Shown here in pieces: positions 36,573 to 43,964 of a stretch of 64,000 nt of DNA. The translations under genes and the position numbers were made by a program. Source of the stretch: Mediterraneibacter gnavus ATCC 29149 (GTDB taxonomy: Bacteria > Bacillota > Clostridia > Lachnospirales > Lachnospiraceae); the NCBI RefSeq assembly GCF_008121495.1, contig NZ_CP043051.1:992001-1056000 (forward strand), read 5' to 3'. The notes under the pieces are model-generated. The model did not search any database. It saw only the letters and a list, made by a program, of their open reading frames with translations, and was not told the origin of the DNA. The number at the start of each line of letters is the position of its first letter. The stretch's first letter is position 1.

Positions 36573-36680
36573 TCAGATATTTTCCCTTTTATCGTATCGA
36601 TAAAATGCACTTACTTGCTTGCTCTTATACTCTATCTCTGTTGCATTTTGTTCTTCAAACATCCTTTAAAATGGTTTCAT
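36573..36680 (-). pseudogene. Broken third copy of the MKPF immunity family
   Basis: The frame begins MKPF, then TAA, then RMFEEQNATEIEYKSKQVSAF and ends at TGA after 36 codons. It matches the first 35 residues of the intact paralogs at 42882-43367 and 37290-37784, with a nonsense codon at position 5 and loss of the remaining three quarters. Leader repeat A lies directly upstream. Confidence 0.85.
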
Positions 36681-36693
36681 AAATTCCTCTTTT

Positions 36694-36740
36694 GCCGATA
36701 TACATCGGAAGTGGCAGTTTCCTCTGTATATCGACAGTTT
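36694..36740 (-). repeat. Immunity-cassette leader repeat A
   Basis: First of three leaders with the inverted repeat CGATATAC (36696-36703) ... GTATATCG (36726-36733). It stands directly before the ribosome site of the broken MKPF copy. Closely similar to leaders B and C. Confidence 0.75.
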
Positions 36741-36766
36741 ACTTTACGGTGATGTGTATACCACAT

Positions 36767-37183
36767 CTATTTTCCATTAGATAATAATTGAAATAATTCG
36801 TTCATATCATTTTCAATATCGTCGGTATCCGAACTCAAGGATACATTGAGTTTAAAAAACCGCCTTTCTATGGATGATACTGTCCATGAAACTGATAATA
36901 CATAATAATCCACTTCGCCATCATTACTTCCTATACGTACCTCTGTACCATCTTTCTGTACCTCGCAATAAATATAACACTCATACCCATTTTTAAAAGG
37001 CAGCCTATTTGTTGAATGTTCTTTTTTTAAGAAATTTTCCCATCCGTATCCTACTTCCAATGAACAATTGTACTCCTTAAATATTGCTCTATAACTGTCA
37101 AGAATATTCGAACATTTTTCTAACATTATTTTTTCGTGTTTCACTATTTCATCATCTTTATCAGATGTATAAACAAATTTCAT
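36767..37183 (-). CDS. Hypothetical protein, immunity-like
   Basis: A 138-residue acidic soluble protein starting MKFVYTSDKDDEI, with alternating beta-strands such as YECYIYCEVQKDGTEVRIG and YYVLSVSWTV and a C-terminal acidic helix. I chose ATG 37181-37183, 6 bases after GAGGAG; the frame opens 17 codons earlier without a ribosome site. No family recognised. Size, acidity and position in the array fit an immunity protein. Confidence 0.6.
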   Translation of the reverse strand: MKFVYTSDKDDEIVKHEKIMLEKCSNILDSYRAIFKEYNCSLEVGYGWENFLKKEHSTNRLPFKNGYECYIYCEVQKDGTEVRIGSNDGEVDYYVLSVSWTVSSIERRFFKLNVSLSSDTDDIENDMNELFQLLSNGK

Positions 37184-37289
37184 TAAAATCTCCTCACAAA
37201 TAATCCCCAACAAACTGAACGTCCTGTAATCCATCCATTTGACAATTCTATATCTTAATCAAACACGATTTACTTAACAATAACAATAC

Positions 37290-37784
37290 TTATTCCTCAT
37301 ACGCCACCTTTTCGATTTCAAGATCAAAAATCAAATCGTCAAAGTCATCATCCCAATCAATATCGTTGCAGTAAAACCGAAACTTATCCTCGCCCAATTC
37401 TTCTTTGATCATGGCGCAGCCTTCTACGAAACAAGTGATCATATCTGATCTAGGTCTTAAACACCCGTTGCTAATCCCAATATCTCCTTCTTCCAAAATG
37501 ATTTCTAGTTCAAATTCTTTCGGAGCCCAGGTTTCCTCAAAAATAATCTGCGGAAATCTTCTCCTTTCCTTTTTCAAACGTTTTCCATTCCAGAATATTT
37601 TCCCCTTAAATCCATCCAAATGTAAAATAATTGACTGTTCATGTTGCGAATTAGTACTTACAAAAGTAAATTTTAGTCGATACTTCCCCTTTTTATCGTA
37701 TCGATAAAATGAACTTACTTGCTTGCCCTTATACTCTATCTCTGTTGCATTTTGTTCTTCAAACATCCACTTAAATGGTTTCAT
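37290..37784 (-). CDS. MKPF-family immunity-like protein, copy 2
   Basis: A 164-residue acidic protein, highly similar along its length to the product of 42882-43367. The two share the start MKPFKWMFEEQNATEIEYKG and the ending RFYCNDIDWDDDFDDLIFDL. They differ mainly near residues 105-125, where this copy reads GCLRPRSDMITCFVEG. The acidic, beta-rich profile fits an immunity protein that binds a basic toxin tip, but I do not recognise the family. It starts 19 bases after the stop of the interrupted 295-residue gene. Confidence 0.65.
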   Translation of the reverse strand: MKPFKWMFEEQNATEIEYKGKQVSSFYRYDKKGKYRLKFTFVSTNSQHEQSIILHLDGFKGKIFWNGKRLKKERRRFPQIIFEETWAPKEFELEIILEEGDIGISNGCLRPRSDMITCFVEGCAMIKEELGEDKFRFYCNDIDWDDDFDDLIFDLEIEKVAYEE

Positions 37785-37803
37785 AAAAATTTCCCTTCGT
37801 ATA

Positions 37804-38582
37804 TCAAATTAAATCTAATATCGCCGCTATCCATGTCATATCTTTTTCGCATATTTTTTCTTTTTGTAAAATATGTTTCACAATCCATCTGCTATATGTG
37901 GGAAAATAGCGATTCATTCGATACAACATCGGACATTGTGGAAGCTTAAACAGAACCAGATTATTCTCCTGGATTGCATTTTTCTTTCCAACAATCTTGC
38001 ATATAGCATGGAACACTGAATCTGGCATCCCTTCTTTTCTAACACAATTCATATAAAATACACCTACCATTTTATTCTTCCAATGATTCCTGTAGTTTCC
38101 TATATGATTTGCAATTCGCACGTCTTCTATCGTATTCAATCCATTATAAATACCTGACATCAAAAATCTTCGATGATTTCCGCCGTAACAGTGCACAAAC
38201 GCAGAATTTACCCTATATTTTCTGTTTTCAAACACCATCAAAATTTTTTCAAATTCTTTCAATGACAACTCTGTTTTTAATAAATCTCTTCTAACATTTA
38301 CTTCAGCTATTAAATAATCACTATGAAATGTATAATCAAGTTCAATTGAAAAATACGGAAATATATCCTTATTTTTCATATGGCATTCAAATTCTATCGT
38401 TGGCGAAGAATCTGTTTCTTCGCCATAATACAACATAGGAATTTGTAAATTTATAAATTTTGTTCTCCCCTTTTTTCCATTACGGAAACTTTTTCCAATT
38501 TGCTTATAATCATAATCTGGATGCAATAATGAATATCCTAATTTTTCATAAGTACATCCTAACCCGGATAAACCGGAAAAGT
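37804..38582 (-). pseudogene. 3' part of an immunity-like gene split by the 1.6 kb element
   Basis: The frame stays open from the element boundary (38582) to the stop at 37804, reading FSGLSGLGCTYEKLGYSL, then HPDYDYKQIGKSF and on to IAAILDLI. The only in-frame start nearby is a TTG at 38526 with no good ribosome site. Joined to the 5' fragment at 40191-40303 after removing the element and one AAGT copy, it gives one 295-residue frame. Family unknown. It is probably inactive as it stands, unless the shorter TTG product is made. Confidence 0.75.
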
Positions 38583-40190
38583 TATTTTTATTTTCTACCC
38601 CTTGTGTTATTCTAAAGAAAAAGGGGGTTTTTATATGTTACTCACTGATAAATACGTTGATAAAATTCATGGCATCATTACCTGTTATGACCGCATGATC
38701 ATTCAGGGATATATCCCAAACTGGAGCCATGCGGAAGCAATGACTGCCTATATGAAACTCAACGGTATCCGTATTTTTGATTATCCCACCAGTTTCTCCC
38801 AGCCCCTTACGGAACAGGTCCGTCAGAATGCGGAAAAGATTGCTCACGAAAATGGAATGGAAATTGAGTTCATCCGAAAACTCCATGCTTTTCGAAAAGA
38901 TGACCGCATCCAGAACATCATTGCCGAAACCGGAAAAACGGAAGGTCTGATCCATATCTTTTCTGCTATGGAATGCTGTAATACCTACAGGCCCTGGCAT
39001 GATAAAACAACTGGGAAGACCTTCCTGAAGTTTGACCAGAGCAAGTGTCTTCATTACTATTTCTATTTTATCGACAGGGAACTTGGCCTTTGCTATCTTC
39101 GTGTCCCTACATGGCCGCCTTTCCGTCTTCAGTTTTACATGAACGGTCATAACCTGCTCGCCTATAAGCTTGATAAAAAACAGCTTTCTTACCGGATGCA
39201 GGACAACGCGTTCCTTGAAATCTCCGATATTGAAACTGCTCAGAAACTTTCTGACCGTATCAACCCGCAAGGGCTCCATAAAGTTCTCGATGTCTTTGCC
39301 AGACGCTACAGTCCCGTTCCGGAATCTCTCGGGCTGGGTTATACCTGGACGGTTCAGCAGATCGAATGTGCCACGGATATCATGTTCCGTAAGCCGGAAT
39401 ACCTGGCACCAATCTATGATGAAATCATCCACACTGCGATATATACTGTGAAGCCTGACAACATCGCCACTTTCCTTGGACAGCGAATCACTTATAACTG
39501 TACCAAAGAGATTGGCACAAACTATAATCAGCGCATCCTCGGAACGAGGATCAAGCACCACATGGGTGATGTGTCCATAAAAATGTATGACAAGTTTGGC
39601 TGTGTACTGCGAATTGAAAGCACCTGCAATGATATCAGTACGTTCCGTGTGGAGCGGGAAGTTCAGCATAGGGATGGAACATCCGATATTCGGAAAGCCC
39701 CTTTAAAAAAGAGTATTTACAGCTTATATCAGTTATTCACAATCCTGAAATCTGCGAATTACAGATACCTTGAATTTATCTCATCCTTTGATGATCACAG
39801 CAGCGGCAGGAAGAAATTGGATGAAGTCAGTCATTCCCGGAGGGAAAAGGAACGAACCTATCGCGGATTCAACTTTTTTGATTCCCGTGATCTGTCTGTA
39901 CTGGAAGCCATCAGCAAAGGGGAATACATGACATTCGGGATACAAGGAAAACAGATCCGCCAGCATCTTCCGAAAATCACTCCGTCTGCCATGACAAGGA
40001 TCTTTAAACGTCTGAAAGTCCATGGACTGATTGAAAAAATCCCAGGATCCTATAAATATTTGATAACGGCTCTTGGAAAAGAGATCATAGCTGCTGGTTT
40101 ATCGATAAAAAACCTTATCCTTGTTCCGGCGCTTACATCTTGATTTTCCTGATGCCGAAATTTTGCCATTTTGCGTAGAAAATCATTTAT
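38583..40190 (+). mobile_element. 1.6 kb insertion element with unfamiliar protein, 4-bp target duplication
   Basis: Both ends carry the inverted sequence ATTTTCTAC (left end TATTTTTATTTTCTAC at 38583-38598; right end, read inward, ATAAATGATTTTCTAC at 40175-40190). AAGT flanks it at 38579-38582 and 40191-40194. Deleting the element plus one AAGT restores a single open frame across the junction, which strongly supports these boundaries. The outer seven bases of the ends match poorly. Confidence 0.75.
38635..40143 (+). CDS. Putative transposase of an unassigned element (winged-helix C-terminus)
   Basis: A 502-residue protein beginning MLLTDKYVDKIHGIITCYDRMIIQGY. The start was chosen after AAGGGGG. 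The C-terminus (KITPSAMTRIFKRLKVHGLIEKIPGSYKYLITALGKEIIAAGL) looks like a MarR-type winged helix, which explains why relatives may be labelled MarR regulators. I do not recognise a DDE signature by eye, though Asp and Glu residues are plentiful. As the only gene of a bounded insertion with target duplication, it is most likely the transposase. The GC-richer codon use contrasts with the AT-rich immunity genes around it. Confidence 0.6.
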   Translation: MLLTDKYVDKIHGIITCYDRMIIQGYIPNWSHAEAMTAYMKLNGIRIFDYPTSFSQPLTEQVRQNAEKIAHENGMEIEFIRKLHAFRKDDRIQNIIAETGKTEGLIHIFSAMECCNTYRPWHDKTTGKTFLKFDQSKCLHYYFYFIDRELGLCYLRVPTWPPFRLQFYMNGHNLLAYKLDKKQLSYRMQDNAFLEISDIETAQKLSDRINPQGLHKVLDVFARRYSPVPESLGLGYTWTVQQIECATDIMFRKPEYLAPIYDEIIHTAIYTVKPDNIATFLGQRITYNCTKEIGTNYNQRILGTRIKHHMGDVSIKMYDKFGCVLRIESTCNDISTFRVEREVQHRDGTSDIRKAPLKKSIYSLYQLFTILKSANYRYLEFISSFDDHSSGRKKLDEVSHSRREKERTYRGFNFFDSRDLSVLEAISKGEYMTFGIQGKQIRQHLPKITPSAMTRIFKRLKVHGLIEKIPGSYKYLITALGKEIIAAGLSIKNLILVPALTS

Positions 40191-40303
40191 AAGTGGCCTA
40201 AAATAGAAGAAATCTCATCTGCAATTTCCAACATTTCACGTCCAATGATTTCTGATGGATAGCTTCCGATATAGATTTTCATCGTATAATAAAAATGATT
40301 CAT
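40191..40303 (-). pseudogene. 5' part of the immunity-like gene split by the 1.6 kb element
   Basis: From ATG 40301-40303 the frame reads MNHFYYTMKIYIGSYPSEII and continues to ISSILGH, 37 codons in all, then enters the element and stops within two codons (stop at 40187-40189). It is the missing N-terminus of the frame that resumes at 38580. Leader repeat B and a G-rich ribosome site lie upstream. Confidence 0.75.
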
Positions 40304-40327
40304 CACAGATTTTTTATCCCCCCTCTT

Positions 40328-40420
40328 GCCGATATACATCAGAAGTGGCAGTTTCCTCTGTATATCGACAGTTTCTTACTGTTTTACTCTTTATTGACTT
40401 TCATCAAACACAATCTTCTC
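40328..40420 (-). repeat. Immunity-cassette leader repeat B with coding remnant
   Basis: Contains CGATATAC (40330-40337) ... GTATATCG (40360-40367). On the minus strand it is preceded by a remnant reading EKIVFDESQ and stop (40391-40420), almost the same as that in leader C. The similarity to C extends about 90 bases; to A about 45. Confidence 0.75.
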
Positions 40421-40423
40421 AGA

Positions 40424-41410
40424 TTAATACAACATATATTCCGATGGTAACTCGAACTTATATCCCCATCCATAATATTCATCCACTGTTCTTGGCAAAT
40501 CTTTATTTTTTAAATTATAATGCTTCCGGTTCCTTTCACAATACACATATGGAATCTTCATACAAAGAGTCAGATCTCCATCCAACACATTCACCGAAAA
40601 CAGAAACGTCTGTATCTGAGGCATTTGATTCAAAAAACTCAAACTCGAAATTTCATTTCTTCCGGTCAACTCTAAATGTCTCAGATTTACCAGTTTTTCC
40701 AATACAGAAAAATCTTTTACCTTCGGACATCCACTGATACAAAGCGCCTCGACAGATTCTGCTATATGTTCTAGCGCCGAAATATCTTCCAACCTTTTTA
40801 AATCTTCCAATTGAACCCATTTTAAGTTGGGGGCTGTTTCTATATGGTCTAAATTTCGAAGCCTTGAATCATATATCATAAGATACTTCATTTTTTCTGA
40901 GCAAAAATATTCCCTTAAGTCTTCTTTATTACAATCAAATATCTTAAGTAGTTCTAAATCCTTCACTTTTTGAAATCCTGTTCCACTTCTGAAATCATTT
41001 AATGATATCTTGATTTGTTTGATATGTTTCATTTTCGTGAAGTCCACAAAAAATTTATTAACTCGTGGAGCACCTGCTAAACTTTCTGCTCCACAATCCA
41101 CAGCTTCTAAATTTTCCATCTCATACAACGGAGAAAAGTCAAATTCTTTCTCAACGCACAGGGGAACATAGACAGATGCTGCCTTTATTCCCGGACATTC
41201 TTTTAAAAATTCAATACTTTCCGTAAAAACATCTACTCTCTCCACATTATTTTCATTGATAAATTTTACATGTTCTTCTATGGTTCGTTCTGTACGGCGT
41301 TTGGGTCGTTCCTCCTGTGTATTTGAAATTCTCATAGTAGTGTTCCCTTTATAATCGCTGAATACAAATCCGTCTATTTTGATCGTTCCATCAAAATTTT
41401 TAAAATACAA
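40424..41410 (-). pseudogene. LRR immunity-like gene, main part, split by the IS4-like element
   Basis: A 328-codon frame with degenerate leucine-rich repeats (about 150-270), e.g. MKYLMIYDSRLRNLDHIETAPNL and LVNLRHLELTGRNEISSLSFL, and no signal peptide. Its only start in the present arrangement is a TTG at 41408-41410, right at the IS boundary. Removing the IS and one AATACAA copy joins it in frame to the fragment at 42740-42785 and gives a 341-residue protein beginning MKTFELTEEQRNDLYFKN. In this array an LRR cytosolic protein is most easily read as an immunity protein. Confidence 0.8.
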
Positions 41411-42739
41411 CTATAAATGAGCAAATTTGAAAAATTGCACAAAACTACACTGCGAATTTCATAAATGAATCAAAATCATTGCTTTCCTTTGCGCATTGAA
41501 AAAGATAACGATACTTTTCCAGCTGAATGGTATCACAGATTTCGTGATATCCAGTTTCAAACGAACAGAACCTACCAGTACCCACTGCACACATGAAATG
41601 TGCCAGTGACATAAGCAGCCAGTACCTTTTGATTCCCTGTGCAGAGCGTATCTGATAGCTGTCCAGTGCCAGTTTATCCTTACACTGGCGGAAAAATACT
41701 TCAATCGGCCATCGACACACATACCAGGAAAGAATCTCCTGTGTAGATAGGGCTGCGTTTGTACTGATGAAAGCACGCAATGCTTTGGGATTACCAAATG
41801 CTTTTTCCGGATAACTCAAAAGAACTACCGCATTTTCTATGCCGTTGAGGTTTCCCTCGTACCGGTACACATAATAGTTTCGTTTTTTGACTGTCACAAG
41901 GTCAAATTCACGATGTGTAACAGACAATTCGGCGGCCAGTTCACGAAGTTTCTTTTTCATTCCCGATGGATACAGCAAACGGTTTGTTTTCAAAGCACCG
42001 ATGGTATGGAATCCTCTCTGTGCAAAGGTATTGATTATCTTTTCAGAAACATACCAGCAGTCGCAAAGAAAATAGGACATTACCGGTGGAACAGGCAGCT
42101 CCTTTGCAATGCTTTGTACAATGTCAATCTTGGAAATTGACTTATTGTACATTACAAAAGCATAGTTCAGAACAATGCCATTGCAGGAAAGCATAACAGC
42201 AACTGCCTGATGCCCGTAGTCCTGTTTTCCCTTTAAATGGGATTGGTGAAAATACGCATCTTCAATCGGATGTAAAGCCCGTGACGAAGGCTTTGTCTTT
42301 GAAGCAATCGTATCGTCCACAATGCAGAAAACAGGCTTTCCGGTGCGTGCTGCTTCTGAATAAATAATCTCAATGACAGAGCATTTTAACGTATCTGAAA
42401 GTAATGAATCATCCCATTTTCCGGAATTGAGAAAATGGGCAATCGTCGTTCTGTGGCAGGAACTGTTTTTAGCAAAGTCCGTAGTTTTTCCATGATATCC
42501 TGAAATGAAAATACTGATTAGGATACTCATAAGATGGTTTATTACTCGGTTCGAATAAAATTTGCATAAGTTTAATTTTTTAAACTGGTTGTATATGAAT
42601 GAGGAATGATGTATAGTATTTGCGAGAGACACCTTCTTTCGTAAATGTTGCAAATGTTTGTTTTGGCACTTTCATTATACAACACATGGAATCGAGGTGT
42701 CTTTCTTTTATGCAAAATCACGAACTTGCTCATTTATAG
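41411..42739 (-). mobile_element. IS4-like insertion sequence, 1329 bp, 7-bp target duplication
   Basis: Terminal inverted repeats CTATAAATGAGCAAATTTG (41411-41429) and, read inward from the right end, CTATAAATGAGCAAGTTCG (17 of 19 identical). AATACAA flanks it at 41404-41410 and 42740-42746. It encodes one transposase. Both ends and the duplication are intact, which suggests a fairly recent insertion. Confidence 0.93.
41445..42653 (-). CDS. IS4-like DDE transposase
   Basis: A 402-residue transposase. Probable catalytic acids: Asp in CIVDDTIASKTK (about 112), Asp in FLCDCWYVSEK (about 198), and Glu in YVCRWPIEVFFRQCKDKL (about 313). The last segment fits the IS4 YREK pattern Y-x2-R-x3-E-x6-K. 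Full length with no frameshift, so possibly active. The open frame begins at a TTG; the true start is uncertain. A TATAAT-like box lies just upstream inside the IS. Confidence 0.9.
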   Translation of the reverse strand: MQHLRKKVSLANTIHHSSFIYNQFKKLNLCKFYSNRVINHLMSILISIFISGYHGKTTDFAKNSSCHRTTIAHFLNSGKWDDSLLSDTLKCSVIEIIYSEAARTGKPVFCIVDDTIASKTKPSSRALHPIEDAYFHQSHLKGKQDYGHQAVAVMLSCNGIVLNYAFVMYNKSISKIDIVQSIAKELPVPPVMSYFLCDCWYVSEKIINTFAQRGFHTIGALKTNRLLYPSGMKKKLRELAAELSVTHREFDLVTVKKRNYYVYRYEGNLNGIENAVVLLSYPEKAFGNPKALRAFISTNAALSTQEILSWYVCRWPIEVFFRQCKDKLALDSYQIRSAQGIKRYWLLMSLAHFMCAVGTGRFCSFETGYHEICDTIQLEKYRYLFQCAKESNDFDSFMKFAV

Positions 42740-42785
42740 AATACAAATCATTCCTTTGCTCTTCTGTAAGTTCAAATGTCTTCAT
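42740..42785 (-). pseudogene. 5' fragment of the LRR immunity-like gene
   Basis: ATG at 42783-42785, with AAGGAGA 7 bases upstream, reads MKTFELTEEQRNDLY and then meets the IS end at 42739. It supplies the missing start of the LRR frame at 40424-41410. Confidence 0.8.
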
Positions 42786-42881
42786 GTAATTTCTCCTTAA
42801 TTCAAGACGGCAGAACAGCCCTACTAATATTCTGTTCCATCCTGCCGCCTCGTCAAATCATTTCACTCGTCCACTTTTGTT

Positions 42882-43367
42882 CTACAGTACCTTTTCGATT
42901 TCAAGATCAAAAATCAAATCGTCAAAGTCATCATCCCAATCAATATCGTTGCAGTAAAACCGAAACTTATCCTCACCTAATTCTTCTTTGATCATGGCGC
43001 AGCCACCCATAAAACAATCTATCCTTCCTACATCAGTTTTTGAATATCCATTACTAATTTCAATATCCCCGTCTTCCAAGATAACTTCTAGTTCAAATTC
43101 TTTCGGAGCCCAAGTTTCCTCAAAAATAATCTGCGGAAATCTTCTCCTTTCCTTTTTTAAACGTTTTCCATTCCAGAATATTTTCCCCTTGAAATCATAC
43201 AAATGTAAAATAATTGACTGTTCATGTTGCGAATTTGTACTTACAAAAGTAAATTTTAATCGATACTTCCCCTTTTTATCGTATCGATAAAGTGCACTTA
43301 CTTGCTTACCCTTATACTCTATCTCTGTTGCATTTTGTTCTTCAAACATCCACTTAAATGGTTTCAT
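42882..43367 (-). CDS. MKPF-family immunity-like protein, copy 1
   Basis: A 161-residue acidic protein, paralogous to the product of 37290-37784. It begins MKPFKWMFEEQNATEIEYKG and ends DWDDDFDDLIFDLEIEKVL. I chose ATG 43365-43367 after GAGGGGG; the frame open upstream to 43424 reads through leader C and is probably not translated. It is the second gene after the toxin, and its divergent stretch near residues 105-125 (GYSKTDVGRIDCFMGG) may set specificity. Family not recognised. Confidence 0.68.
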   Translation of the reverse strand: MKPFKWMFEEQNATEIEYKGKQVSALYRYDKKGKYRLKFTFVSTNSQHEQSIILHLYDFKGKIFWNGKRLKKERRRFPQIIFEETWAPKEFELEVILEDGDIEISNGYSKTDVGRIDCFMGGCAMIKEELGEDKFRFYCNDIDWDDDFDDLIFDLEIEKVL

Positions 43368-43380
43368 AAATCCCCCTCTT

Positions 43381-43475
43381 GCCGATATATATCGGAAGTG
43401 GTATTGTCCTCTGTATATCGACATTTTCTTGTTGTTTTACTCTCTATTTTCCTTCGTCAAATACAATCTTCTCAC
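43381..43475 (-). repeat. Immunity-cassette leader repeat C with coding remnant
   Basis: Contains GTATATCG (43412-43419) and the variant CGATATATATCG (43383-43394). The upstream part on the minus strand reads, in frame after the DUF4304 stop, AKHTKWVMGEKIVFDEGK and stop (ending at 43444). This looks like the leftover C-terminus of a different immunity gene. Confidence 0.75.
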
Positions 43476-43500
43476 CCATTACCCATTTTGTGTGTTTTGC

Positions 43501-43950
43501 CTAATCTTCTTTTAATTTTTCTAAAAATTCCTCCCATTCATCATCTGCAAAAAGATGATAATAATAGTCTGCTTCTTTCAAAATGTAGGACTTTCCATAA
43601 TGTATCGCTGGCATAATATGCTCTTCAAATGCTTTATCAAAATATGGCCTGAGTTCATCGGGTGTATATAGTTCATAGTCTATCAACCCAGTCAACGTTT
43701 TGTCCTCTTTAGTCAAAACACCTATTCTCCTATATACATCGGAGTCATATGTTGTCGGATACTTTTTCACATTTGAAAAATCTCCGAAGAAAAAATCATA
43801 CTCTACATAAAATGCCTCCGCCATTGATTTTTGCAGATACATCCCACACAAAAGACCTTTTCCCTGTAAATACCACATATTTCTTCGCTTTTTAAAACCT
43901 CTTTTTGTGAACTCCTCATGGCAAAATTCTTTAAATTCTTGTTTTGTCAT
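43501..43950 (-). CDS. DUF4304-type immunity protein
   Basis: A 149-residue acidic protein beginning MTKQEFKEFCHEEFTKRGFKK, with MWYLQGKGLLCGMYLQKSMAEAFYVEYDFFFG in the middle, a layout I associate with DUF4304 (found in toxin-immunity loci). I prefer ATG 43948-43950, 8 bases after GGAGG. Another ATG at 43963-43965 overlaps the toxin stop as TAATG. Either way it is translationally coupled to the toxin, so it is the best candidate for the cognate antitoxin of the C-terminal nuclease-like tip. Confidence 0.75.
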   Translation of the reverse strand: MTKQEFKEFCHEEFTKRGFKKRRNMWYLQGKGLLCGMYLQKSMAEAFYVEYDFFFGDFSNVKKYPTTYDSDVYRRIGVLTKEDKTLTGLIDYELYTPDELRPYFDKAFEEHIMPAIHYGKSYILKEADYYYHLFADDEWEEFLEKLKED

Positions 43951-43964
43951 AGGCTTTTCCTCCA

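Noticed and set aside
38638-39669. 343-codon open frame on the minus strand inside the 1.6 kb element
   Set aside because: It lies antisense to the 502-residue element protein, has no recognisable domain or ribosome site, and its composition is that expected of a shadow frame.
42786-42881. Hairpin near 42796-42836 (GAACAG/CTGTTC with outer GGCAG/TGCC) as a terminator
   Set aside because: No T-run follows on the minus strand and the stem is interrupted; it is more likely incidental.
43368-43424. N-terminal extension MSIYRGQYHFRYISARGGF of the MKPF immunity protein
   Set aside because: This stretch is leader repeat C, found before unrelated genes, and the G-rich ribosome site is just before the internal ATG at 43367.
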